From contig NW_003314292.1 of the NCBI RefSeq assembly GCF_000143415.4, forward strand, positions 793,675 to 857,674: a stretch of 64,000 nucleotides of DNA, read 5' to 3'. Position numbers and translations under genes: made by a program. Under the pieces are notes generated by a model, which was not told the origin of the DNA, searched no databases, and saw only the letters and a list, made by a program, of their open reading frames with translations. Shown piece by piece: positions 1 to 10,491 of this stretch; position 1 is the stretch's first letter, and each line of letters starts with the position of its first letter. Source of the DNA: Selaginella moellendorffii (Eukaryota; Streptophyta; Lycopodiopsida; Selaginellales; Selaginellaceae).

Positions 1-99
1 CACTACGAAATAAGGGTCCAGTACAATCCCAAGAGCACCAACCCCCCATATCCAGCTCCCCATATCCAGCACCTACATGCAAAATGATGTTAGATGGAG

Positions 100-660
100 T
101 GTGGCACAATTTTGGCATACCAGTGGTTTAACACGAGGAGGAGGGTACCCCATTGACTAGAGTAGCATGGAGTTTGGGCTTAAACCCAAGCCAGACACAG
201 AATAAAGAGTGACACAGTCTAATGGGAGCCAAACTAATATCTCAGGTGGTTGGACATGCATTCCAACCACCATCCCTACTATACATTTGGAACCCCCTAT
301 GCCCCTCTCCCCCCCCTCCTCCTTAAGGAACACATGCTTTGGGCTTTCACCCCAAACCTCCCTTAGTACCAGGAGTTAGTCTCTAGGACAAGTTCAAAAC
401 TTACTAAATATGGAATGTTCCTAGATTACAAATTTGGACACAGGATGAATACAATTATGTTCAGGCCGACCTCTACATTCCGTAGATATGCCAAATAAGT
501 GAATCTAGACACTTTCCATAAATAGCATTTGAGACCGAAATGAGACTAACACAAAGGGTGTGATAGTGAGGGTGTTTGGTAGACACAGTAAGCTATCATC
601 CAGCAATATTGAAGGACTAGTCTCAATACACAATGGATTTTGCCAAGCCAGTGCAAGAGA
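100..660 (-). repeat. Decayed LTR fragment (same family as 10492-11729)
   Basis: The reverse complement matches the non-coding LTR family at 10492-11729, 18857-20002 and 55192-56308. Shared landmarks are the C/G-homopolymer tract near 310-322, the block ending in the 'cccaaagc' motif, and the 'gctatcatc' block near 593. Divergence is high and neither LTR terminus is preserved, so this is an old truncated copy. Bases 1-99 before it are not assigned. Confidence 0.75.
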
Positions 661-708
661 GAGCAAAGTAATTATTAAAGTGCAAGACAGAGCAAAGTAA
701 TTATTAAA
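651..708. repeat. Tandem duplication, 2 x 29 bp
   Basis: Two adjacent 29-bp copies (651-679 and 680-708) begin 'gtgcaaga' and end 'attattaaa', with one mismatch. They lie at the edge of the LTR relic. The rest of 709-938 is AT-rich with no gene visible. Confidence 0.85.
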
Positions 709-938
709 ACTATTTGTTAAGTAATAATTTCATGTTTACAGTTTTATGATAGAATATTTAATCAGTATTACCATCAATAAAATTTTCAGTCATAATATTT
801 ATACTATATGTTTAGCCTTCTTGTATTATAAAATATTTTAGTAACTATTCATTTTTAATTGATAAATATTCAATATATTATTAAATATAAATATTAGTAT
901 TATTTAGTGAAACCTAGAAGCATGTGAAGTTTTTCTAA

Positions 939-1811
939 TTATTTTGGAACCCTCCATATTGAAGTTTGCTCAACAATATTAGAAACACTTATATGACCAG
1001 TATCTTCAACGCATAATGCCATTGGTTTCCAAATATTTTTCCAATAAATATTATATGACCATATAACATTATGAAATTCATCATATAATACTAGATTACC
1101 ATCAACTTGCATTGTTAAATAACAATTAGTTCCTTTATTTTCTGTATTAGTCTGCCATATGGTAATAGTTTCTTTATATAATATAACATTACAATTTAGT
1201 TGAACATGTAATGAGTATTTTTTATTTAAAGATTGCAGAAATTCTCCACTTAATAAATTAGAAAAGTTTGAAAAATTAGATGTACTTTTAATGCATGTAC
1301 GCCTCCACATACAATCTTTATTTTGATTTAAATAACTTAAATAGTTTATCTTTTGTATACTTAGAATATAAGTATTTTCAACTACATATTCAATACTTAG
1401 TGTCCCTAAAATATATTCTGTAATACCATAGTGAATTATGTCATCATCAATACGGATGTAATTATTATAAATTCTTTGAAATTCAGCTCTTAATGTCAAA
1501 CCTTCCCATGGAGTAGTGTAATTTGGAAATAAACTACAAAGAAGTTGATAGCTAGGAGGAGATATTTCCGAATTCATACTAGATAATAATATCCTAATTC
1601 CATAATTCTGATAGTATCTTGTATATCCAGTGTAAAATGGAGCATTAACATCTATTTGATCTATAGCCTCTCTTATTGCTCTTAAAATTAATAATTTTGT
1701 AGATAATGAGAGATTACTACGATTATCTCTTACAATAAGAGCTGCTAAGCTGTTATGACTAAATATTATCAGCAAAAATAAAACATATACTGTAATATAG
1801 CTATAAATCAT
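939..1811 (-). CDS. Secreted protein with C-terminal bulb-type (GNA-like) lectin domain
   Basis: This is a single-exon ORF of 290 residues from the ATG at 1811. Residues 1-24 form a clear signal peptide with a long hydrophobic core, so the product should be secreted. Residues about 195-290 resemble a bulb-type (monocot mannose-binding) lectin domain. One mannose-pocket motif of the form QxDxNxVxY is intact (QVDGNLVLY, 235-243), a second is degraded (QLNCNVILY, 204-212), and a third near 268-276 is not conserved. Residues 25-195 match nothing I recognise. The gene is far more AT-rich than the genes beyond 22 kb and sits among repeats. The open frame argues for selection or recent origin. Mannose binding is inferred from one motif, and expression is unknown. 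Confidence 0.6.
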   Translation of the reverse strand: MIYSYITVYVLFLLIIFSHNSLAALIVRDNRSNLSLSTKLLILRAIREAIDQIDVNAPFYTGYTRYYQNYGIRILLSSMNSEISPPSYQLLCSLFPNYTTPWEGLTLRAEFQRIYNNYIRIDDDIIHYGITEYILGTLSIEYVVENTYILSIQKINYLSYLNQNKDCMWRRTCIKSTSNFSNFSNLLSGEFLQSLNKKYSLHVQLNCNVILYKETITIWQTNTENKGTNCYLTMQVDGNLVLYDEFHNVIWSYNIYWKNIWKPMALCVEDTGHISVSNIVEQTSIWRVPK

Positions 1812-2179
1812 TATGATTTTTAGATTTAAACTTACAGCTAATCTATATTAATAGTAGTGGAACACACTAGGCAACAGATTACTATTTTGGACTTGTTAAA
1901 ATAAAATAAAATTTCTCTTAAAATAAATAATTTATGTTTTTGTGGTTATTTAGTTAGAAGTTAAAATAAGAAACAGGAACATCTACTACTATAGTAGATA
2001 AGGAGCAAACGCCGAACTTTGTGGGCCACCAGATCTGGCCAATCATAGCCGTCTGATAGGGGGTAACTGTAAAGGGGTTATTTCTTTAACCACGTGTTTG
2101 AGAATAATTGCACTGATGTTTGCTCCCGGCCAATGGGAGGTGGCCAAGCCGCGTGGTGGGAGAGGAAGGCCTAGCGACG
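1812..2179. other. Intergenic, no gene seen
   Basis: This is AT-rich sequence upstream of the lectin gene, changing abruptly to GC-rich sequence near 2000. It presumably includes the lectin promoter on the minus strand, but no element can be assigned with confidence. Confidence 0.5.
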
Positions 2180-2460
2180 CGTGGCACATGCAAAGTGTTG
2201 ACCAGAGATTGCTGCTCCAGGGCATCACTCCGGGCAGGATCAAGTAGGTTGCAGCCCTTGGAGCGTGCTGTGGATTGCAATTTCTTCCGGTGGGTAAGCA
2301 AATCCACTCCCAAATCATTGCTGCTGGCTGGGATTCGAGCTTGATCGTGTCTACTGCGCTGATTGACATGTATGCTGCGTGTGGCAGCTTGCGAGGCGCG
2401 ATTCGTGTGTTCCAAGGGATGAAGACAGTAGTAGCAGGATTTTGCTCTTGGAAGAATTCT
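2180..2460 (+). pseudogene. PPR gene fragment
   Basis: The + strand from about 2200 reads as a partial pentatricopeptide repeat protein. It has a 'GKQIHSQII' segment, then 'LIDMYAACGSL' and 'AIRVFQGM', the usual plant PLS-class PPR wording. An in-frame TAG interrupts it near 2246. Both ends run into unrelated sequence, so only about two repeats survive. It is not a functional gene. It may be a captured or duplicated piece of a PPR gene such as those at 22429 and 48359, although it is not an obvious copy of either. Confidence 0.65.
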
Positions 2461-3230
2461 TTGTGGCCTGTGACAGGCATTACGAATGACAGCAGGGATC
2501 CCTGCGCCGACACCTTTTGCACAGCAACACTGCCAATGCTTAAGCACTTTGGTGTTCGAATCGAAGGCCTAGAACTCAAGGTTGCTGCTCGCGGAGCTCC
2601 TCCCTTGGGTGGCAGTGAAGTCGTCCTCAAAGTTCCCATTGTCCCCAAGAGCCTCACGGTCAGTTTCTCGAAACTCCTCTTCTTTTCTTTCTCTCCTCGC
2701 TAAGAATCCTTCGCCAGGCTGCTACATGGGTGGACGAGGGCATGGTGAAATGTATCCGAGGAGTGAGTTACTCCACACGCGTCTCACCTCATATGGCCAA
2801 TCGAATGTGGCGTGCTAAATCACTTGCTCCCCGATGTGTACATCTTTACTGATCACTACACTGGTTCGGAGTCCAGGAAGTAAGTTCCATGATTTTGTGC
2901 TGCAAGGTAAGCTTTTTTCATCTTGCTTCCTTTTTCATGGCACAGATCTCAGGGCTATGGGATCTCACTGGTGGCAGAAACGACCACCGGCTGCATTTTA
3001 AGCTCCGAGTGCGTGGCTACGCATTCTGGAGCATCCGAGCTTCAGCTTCCAAAGGACCTGGGGATGCAAGCAGCCATGTCCTTGCTATAGGAGATAAAGC
3101 TGGGAGGAGTTGTAGATTCAACTCACCAGGTATCTATCTATGAAGCTGGAAAAGAAAGAAGTCGATCTTACAAACTTTCCTATTTGCCATGCAAGGGTTG
3201 CTGTTCCCGACCATCAAAGATTTCCTGGGA
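2461..3230. other. Unassigned, no supported gene
   Basis: Several short open frames occur here (for example 2889-3143 on +), but none has a recognisable domain, splice structure or family resemblance. GC content resembles host genic DNA, so this may be further decayed gene-fragment material. Confidence 0.4.
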
Positions 3231-3463
3231 GTGCAGTTTAGTATCAAGCCTGACTCAAATCAGTTACATGGAACTTTTTCTAGAAGCCATCGGTCTTTTC
3301 CAGCAGCAGCGCATCCACTCTCCTTGATGTGCACAGCAATTCGAGCTACGGCCTCAAACTCCAGCCAGCCATCCACGACGATCATCTGCCTCTCATTATC
3401 ATCATCTGCTGATGCTCCCACTGAAGATAAGAAGCTGGAATACATTTTGGACGCCTTCATCGA
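3231..3463 (-). pseudogene. DExH-box RNA helicase C-terminal fragment
   Basis: The minus strand (66-residue frame at 3260-3460) carries 'MIVVDGWLEF' followed by 'VARIAVHIKES'. This resembles the C-terminal OB/NTP-binding end of plant DExH-box (DHX29/DHX36-like) RNA helicases. No helicase core is nearby, so this is an isolated exon-sized fragment. A diverged copy of the same piece lies at 7111-7253. The family call rests on a short stretch. Confidence 0.45.
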
Positions 3464-4097
3464 GCGAAATAGTTATTGCGAGTTTTTGCATATGCCTAAT
3501 GACGTGGCAATAATTAAGCAGGCCTTTGGGCCAACGGTTGTGATTAACCCAAAGTTAATCAATTGCTTCATTCAGGATTGCCCTCTCCGATGGCAGCGGT
3601 AGCTAGTGATTCTGATGTGGGGTCTCAAGATCATGTAGATTACAATTACCAGCCATTGCCAGATGATGTTTCTTCACAGCAGCAACAAGTTCTAGGTGAT
3701 GTAGAAATGGGTGGAGAGAGCAGTGAACCAGGTTTGTGTTTATCTTGATAAACCAGAATTTAATCACTTTTCTTTCCAGGATCTGAGCACCTTACACAAC
3801 TTAGTGCTTTAGGTACTTAGTCTATCCCAATACAGTGCTTTACAGCTTAACAAATAGGTGTACAAGAAGACTTCAAACAGCTGTTATAGCTGTTACATTT
3901 CCAAAGTCCTTTTGTTATTTTAGCAGGTACTGGCACTTGGCTTTTTTGCTTCATAAACCTTCTCTGTGGCCAAATCCAAGTGCTCAGACATAGACTTACA
4001 GCCAAGTGCCCTGTGGGATTATAGGAGGTACTACTCAATTTTAGAATTTTTTTTAGAGTTTGTAATGGGCTTTTTTAGTTAAGCGTAAATTATATAG

Positions 4098-5410
4098 CAT
4101 TCAAGACCCTAGCGTATGGAATTTGATTGCTTCTTCTGAGGAAACACAATATGCATGTGTTCATATTACGGATCTACAGCTCCATTCAGGTGGTGAGCCG
4201 CTTTTTATATATGTATTATCTCGGTACGATAGTTATGATTTCCAACATGAGATCTACTCAACAAGCATGGCATCAACATCAAGGTTCCTTAATATCGATT
4301 TCACTGATAGCTACGGCATGCACCTTGCAACAGCTTCAATGGCAGCCAACGCTGCTGATAAATACAACCACCTTTTCAAGCCATCTAACTGGCTGTGTAT
4401 TCAACACTACAAAGTCAGAGCTAAAAATCTGAAATATCATTTGGGGCTCCATCGTCTCTTAGTAGATATTTCTATGGCCACACATGTTCGAGTATGGCCA
4501 GAGAAGGCTCCTCTAGTGCTTGATTTTGTTAGACCATCAGACATTGTTCCACTGAGTCAGTTTGCAGTGGATGCTTCTGCTTATACTTCTTCAACGGTTG
4601 CTGCGGCAATCACTGGTGTAGATCAAACGCCTAACACTACAAACATCATATTTATTGCTGATGATCTTGAAGCTGAAAACACCTATAAGGTATTTGTAAT
4701 ATTCTGACTGGATTTTTTGGTGAACTTCAAACATAGGTGCATGTGCTGGGTGATATGGACCATGTCTATCATGAGCTCAAATCATCATGGTTTGCTGGGG
4801 CCATGCCAAGTCGTATTTTCTACAATCTCCGAGGAACTAAAGATAAAAATGTGTTTAGGATTGCACCCTCGACTATTGTCTTGAAAATTCCTGACGATAC
4901 GCCTTGGGATCATATACAAAAGCAGTTGCACTCTATCTCATTCATATACAGAAAGAACTTCTTTGGGGTATGTCTCTCTTGATGTATACCAGCCGTTCAA
5001 AACACATGTTTTGTCAATAGGTGCATGGCCATTTCATCCCTAAAAACCCTCGAACAATCTTTGTTTGTTGCGGCTGCCATGTTTGCAAAAAGTTTAGGGT
5101 CGAGAAACAAATGTGAGATATTAGTTGGTGCCACCATTGCAAGAATGAACAAATGTTTTTTCAAACTTTGCGGGTCCATGGCAAATTCTATCCAGATACT
5201 AGCCACCCCCAAGACGTTTATATGGAGGACACTTATATAGACTAAGCATATGGTCTCACTCCTGGCCAGTTTCTAAGAATGTTCACTTCTACTTGAATGC
5301 CTGAGGCAATCAAACTTTTGGAGACAAAGAAGCCACCAACAGACCACTTCTTATTTTTGACTGGTGCCGATCAAAGCTCACCACAAGTTATTGCGTTCAA
5401 GGCTGATTAG
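4098..5410 (+). pseudogene. OB-fold ssDNA-binding-like protein (RPA70- or POT1-like), decayed
   Basis: Three exons with canonical short introns are visible: about 4098-4689, 4737-4967 and 5021-5410 (introns 47 and 53 bp). An earlier exon ending at 3731 may belong to it. Exon 1 contains an OB-fold-like stretch ('FLNIDFTDSYG' then 'AADKYNHLF'), recalling RPA70 DNA-binding domain A. Exon 3 has two CxxC pairs separated by about 14 residues, a zinc-ribbon arrangement found in RPA70 and POT1 C-termini. The frame stays open except for three in-frame stops: TGA at 5114, TAA at 5243 and TGA at 5294, before a terminal TAG at 5408. There is no frameshift. Some plant Helitrons carry RPA-like genes, so it may belong to the Helitron whose Rep/helicase starts at 8003. 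POT1 is the alternative. Confidence 0.45.
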
Positions 5411-5540
5411 AGTACTGTGCACTTTTATTTCCTGTTCTAGTGTGCTTTTATTTCCTGTTCCCGTGTGCTTTCATTTTCTATTTGTACAATGTATTGTCTA
5501 CAAGCTTGATGCATAGTTGTTTATGGGATCCATTGTATTA

Positions 5541-5720
5541 TTACAACCTCAAAGTCTCTTGCAAGACTCTCTGGAATGCGAGCTTCCCAATTGCTGCATT
5601 GCCCCACTTCTTGTAGCAAGCCAGCAACATCATCATGTCATGAAGCTGGGCTTGAAAGGCATCATCCGCCACGTCTAGAGCTTCCTGGATTGTTGCCTTG
5701 CACAAGGTTGTAACTTGCGT
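5541..5720 (-). pseudogene. PPR protein C-terminal (E-domain-like) fragment
   Basis: The minus strand encodes a segment containing 'LLACYKKWGNAAIGKLAFQR'. This closely matches the post-repeat E-type region of PLS PPR proteins; the intact PPR-DYW protein at 22429-24654 has the comparable 'LLGACKKWKNSEVGRIAFE'. No PPR array precedes it on this strand, so it is an isolated fragment. Confidence 0.6.
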
Positions 5721-5762
5721 TAGATCAACAAAAACATTTTTTTTCAGGAAACTTACGTGCAT

Positions 5763-7110
5763 GCTGTGCTCATCAGTGTAAGATGACCTTCATGCAATGG
5801 ATTAAAATCACCGGAAGGAACGACCCTTCTGCCGGTTCTATAGTCTTTGCTACCTGTATCACAACTTATGAAAAAACTAACCAGTGAGCAAATTTTGAAG
5901 TACCTTCACCAGGATAATCGACCATGGAGACATTTCCATGTATTAGCTGCTTGAGCTCTTCATCCTTTGTGTAATTCAGCCTAGAATCTCAAATTTCTTC
6001 CTCAGGGCTCTTCAATTCTCCCGGTACCGTATTCCCAATCTCACAAACATCAACCATAGCCTAGACATAAATCAAAAGTTTGGGCAAACTAAAAAGCCTG
6101 GTCATAAAAATCATAACCTTGATCAGGAGCTGACTGGATAGACAATCCTCTCCAAAACAATCTCTATATCCCTGGAGATGAGAAAAACAATCGATTAAAT
6201 TTGTTGCTGTAAATACACAAGACTTGTGATCTCCTCGCTTGGGACTCCCAGTCGTCAACGCACCAAAGTGCCTGCACTACATTCCAAGAAAAAATCCGCT
6301 TACTCGATCAAGAAAAAACTATCTGCATGCAGCACAAGTTATTTATAAAGCTTAAGAGCCGCCATCATTGAAAATTGTGGCTACGTTCAAGTGACATATT
6401 AGAGATGTTCCTAAGATATGATAAATGACAGTATACCTGACTTTCTCTACAAATGAGACCGTTCATGAGGAGACATGGATACCAATTGCTTCCAAATGCT
6501 TCCTTTCTATAATCTTCACCATTCTTCAATTTGAAAAAAAACTCCATAGTGCTGGTTTCATTAGTCCTATATTTTATAAGCATTAGCATTGGAGTTCAAA
6601 TTGACAGCAACAAAGAAAAGTTTACCCTGAGTGATTTAACAAATCCTTTAGCGAAGGGAAGTGGCCTCGGTATAGTTTTCTTCAGAATCTTCAGAATAAG
6701 AATCCAAAACCTACAAATGCAAAGAAGTCTCATAATACTGGAAATCCCACCAAACTCTCATGTTTTTTAGAAAGGTTTTTACGATGCAGCAGATGAAATG
6801 TAATTCCCAAATGTAGCTGAAACGGATTCCTACACTTACGACATCAAACTAAAGCATAAGGAAGTTGGAGAAGAGTACCTGGTGTAGAACTACATTGCTG
6901 TGGCGATTTACTTGTTTTCTTGCAGTACCTGGCACTTGGTCTTGAAGAAGATGACATGGGCGGAGCAAGAGCTACACTTGCTATGGACGCCATGATTGAA
7001 GCTAAGAGCCGGCAGGATTGGCTTCACTTGCGGCTCCTTGTGAATTCTCCACACAGACGAGGCTGGCAGTGAAATCCCACTTCTGGGCGACAGCGCCGGC
7101 GAGGGCCTAG
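5763..7110. other. No supported gene
   Basis: Only short frames (under 80 codons) are present on either strand. A few have plausible splice-like borders on the minus strand around 6060-6590, but I recognise no domain. The sequence is probably decayed gene-fragment or repeat DNA upstream of the Helitron helicase. Confidence 0.4.
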
Positions 7111-7253
7111 GGGTGCAGTTTAGTATCAAGCCTGACCCGAATCAGTTATGTGGAACTTTTTCTTACCACGCTAGAAGCCATTGGTCTTTTCCAGCAGCAG
7201 TGCGTCCACTCTCCTTGATGTGCATAGCAATTCGAGCTGCGGCCTCAAACTCC
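7111..7253 (-). pseudogene. Second copy of the DExH-helicase C-terminal fragment
   Basis: This block aligns with 3231-3362 over its whole length: same 'gcagtttagtatcaagcctg' start and same 'gcggcctcaaactccag' end. It has several substitutions and a 9-bp insertion (ttaccacgc) near 7167. On the minus strand it gives 'LEFEAAARIAMHIKES'. The two copies are in the same orientation, 3.9 kb apart. The shared block ends sharply on both sides. Confidence 0.6.
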
Positions 7254-8002
7254 AGATTCTTGAGCTATTGTGACAAGCTTGACACTGCTGTAGCTAGGGC
7301 AACGACATCTCGCAATGCCCTAGAAATCCCGCTCTCCCAAAAGCACCAGATCCAATCTGTCACACTTTTTTTGCTAAATCTCACGATAACCCTAAATCTC
7401 ACAATTAGGCTTTGGGCGATCCAAATTGGAGGTGCTGTGTCAACGCTGGTGTCTTTGCTCCTGAGAACCCCATCGCAAGTTGTTATTTGTGAGGAGTTCC
7501 ATCAAAGCAAGGTATTTGTGGTGCATAGAATTTGTATGATCTTCATTCTTACTCCACTGCCAGGAAATGGGACAAGGCGATTTAAGCTCTTAAATGCTTT
7601 GAAGCACATTCAGTCGGCACAGCCTTACGCACCTGGACGTGAAGCTTGACCACATCTACATCTGCAATTGCCGCCACACGACGGGATGATCCTCCATTTG
7701 AGCTCGCAGATCTGAGGCGCCGCACTGCTCCACGAATTCCTGGGCTGATCAATTGGAGTGCGCGCCTCGCAAATCCCAATTTGGTGGACAAAACATGGCA
7801 CTCGCAGTGAGGTAGAAAAAATGTAATTCTTGCGAGAAGACACTGTATCAGGTAACACACATCAATCTGCTCTTTTTTGGCATCACCCGATTGCATTGAA
7901 AAGGTTAGTTTTTATGCCTGTCCATACCCCTCAGTAAATATCTTTTGCTTTCTATCTGCCCTAATATCTGATCTCCATTTCTAAAAGAAACTGTTGAAAA
8001 TA
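7254..8002. other. Leader region before the Helitron helicase, no gene assigned
   Basis: No recognisable protein is present. Composition shifts from mixed to AT-rich near 7850, close to the start of the Helitron coding sequence. The 5' terminus of the Helitron (expected TC dinucleotide after an A) may lie here or further upstream, but it cannot be fixed from one copy. Confidence 0.4.
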
Positions 8003-10491
8003 ATGTCACACCTTCGACATCTACTGAATGCTATTCGACACAGACATACACATTCCACATACAATGATAATGTTGAAGACACTAACCAGCACCAGCATAC
8101 ATATAGCTTTTACAACAGTAATATTCAAGAGGATACAGAGTATCGACATCAAACAAATCTTAATAATCACACTGAACAACAGTCAATTTCCAATTCTTAT
8201 TTGCCCCCTTCACCTCAGATTCGCAGCACATTTGCTAGCAATTACCTATATAATGATACATCTGTTTTGACATTGAATATAGGTCCCTTATCATATATTT
8301 GTAAGTATTGTCATGCCTCACACTTTGCCGATGAGAACAAGTCTATTTGTTGTCAGAGTGGACAGGTCTACCTGCCTCCAATACTTCCATTACCACCTTT
8401 TCTGTATTCTGTATATAACTCACACAAACACTCTAATTTCAAGAGTAATATAAGACAATATAATAGTGCACTTGCTTTTGCGTCTATGGGAGCTAGCATT
8501 GATACTTTTATGGGTCATGGTCTATACTGCTATAGAATTCATGGACAAATCTATCACAAAATTATGCCACAACATCCTTCAATACATCAAAATCCAAGCT
8601 ACAGTCAATTGTACATGCTAGACTCCAATGAGGCTACTGATATCAGAAAACAAAACCCTTTTAACATTAACTGTGATTATAATTTACTATTTCAACTAGA
8701 TACAATACTTCGATATATTAATCTATATGCACAAGCTTTTAGAATGATGTATGAATTGGAACAAGAAAATCTTTCAAGAACTATTATTTTTGGTAGCAAT
8801 TTACGTGGAGTTTATATATTTATTAAAAATGAAGGCACAGACCATCATCGATATAATACTCCACAAACTAATGATGTTGCAATAGTTTTCCAAAGTGAAG
8901 ATGGTGTGCCACCTTTTGACCGTGAAATATGCATTCATCCAAAATCATCAGAACCACAACATATATCTATTTTAAATGGTAATTGTGATCCTATGGTTTA
9001 TCCATTACTTTTTCCACATGGAGATAGAGCCTAGCATGACAAGCTTTCTTCTAACAAGCATGTAACACTCCTTCAATATTATGCCTATCATTTGTCCAAA
9101 AGAGATTCAACATTATTAACCTCTACAGTTACATATGACCAAATTTTACATGCTGGAAAACTCACCCAACAATATATTGTAGATGCCTATGTTAAAATTG
9201 AAAGAAACAATTTACAATACTATAGATCTAATCAAAAAAATATGAGAGTTGATTTTTATACAGGTTTGATGGATTATGTTGCTGGCAAAGCTGCTAATGC
9301 AAATGCTTGACCAGGAAAAATTGTTATTTTACCTTCTACTTTTACAAGAAACCCAAGAGCTATGCAACAAAATTACCCAGATGCTATGGCAATTGTAACA
9401 AAACACTCAAAACTTGATATTTTCATAACTTTCACTTACAACCCTAAATGGCTTGAGATATTACAAAATCTGTACCTTAATGAAGGACTTGAAGACTAAC
9501 CTGATTTAGTTGCTAGGGTTTTTAACATGAAGTTAAAATATTTTCTCCATGATATTACACAAAATAATATCTTTGGAAGATGTATTGCATTTATATATGT
9601 CATTGAGTTCCAAAAAAGTGGTTTGCCACATTGTCATTTCCTAGGCATATTAGATAATGAAAGTAAAATTAAAGACCGTGACACTATTGACTAATATGTA
9701 TCTACTCAATTACCTGACCCTTTATCAGAGCCTGAACTATTTGAAATAATCACATCACATATGATACATGGTCCATGTGGATTACTAAATCCTTAAAGTC
9801 CATGTATGGAAAACAAAAAATGTTCTAAAAACTATCCCAAAAACTTCAATGACGGAACTACATATTGTGTGGATGGGTACCCAGAATATTTTAGGCCAAA
9901 CAATGGTCGCACCTTCCTTAAAAATGATGTTCCAATTGATAACAGATGGATTGTCCCATATAATAAATATTTATGTAAAAAATACAAAGCCCATATAAAT
10001 ATAGAAATATATGCATCAATTAAAAGTATTAAGTATCTTTTTCAATATGTTTATAAAGGATATGATTGTGCAACCATTCAAATCCAAACAGCTACTCAAT
10101 CTGCAAACGTATTAAACTGGGATGAAATCACGAATTTTATAGATACCCGATACATTTCAGCACCGAAAGCTATTTAGAGGATATTTAAATTTAAAATGCA
10201 TGGATGCTCACACCCTATAATACATCTGCCCATACATCTTCCTGACTTCCAAAATGTGTATTTTATAGAAGGCTCGGAACACAATGCCTTGCAAAGAGCA
10301 GCACGTAATGGAACAATACTAGCAAAATGGTTCGAACTCAATATTCATGATCTGAATGCAAGACAATATACCTACGTTGAAATACCTTTATATTATGTTT
10401 TCAATAAATCTGCTAATGTATGGCAACGTCGAAAAAAGAAAAAGGTTATTCCTCAACTATACTTAGTATCTCCTCTAAATACTGAATTGTA
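8003..10491 (+). pseudogene. Helitron Rep/helicase, N-terminal half (Rep domain)
   Basis: This is the rolling-circle replication initiator part of a Helitron protein. The ATG at 8003 opens the frame. The Helitron-like N-terminal domain (about 8450-9030) ends in the typical 'YPLLFPHGDR'. The HUH nuclease motif is present as 'GLPHCHFLGIL' near 9624-9656, with both His retained. Two candidate catalytic tyrosines appear as YLFQY near 10033-10047. One reading frame runs from 8003 to the LTR insertion with no frameshift. It is interrupted by stops at 9032 (TAG), 9308 (TGA), 9497 (TAA), 9692 (TAA), 9794 (TAA) and 10175 (TAG). It continues at 20008 after the 9.5 kb insertion. The sequence is strongly AT-rich compared with host genes. 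Confidence 0.85.
10487..10491. repeat. Target-site duplication TTGTA (left)
   Basis: TTGTA immediately precedes the 5' LTR and is repeated exactly after the 3' LTR at 20003-20007. Removing one copy plus the element restores the Helitron frame, so this is a genuine 5-bp duplication. Confidence 0.95.
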
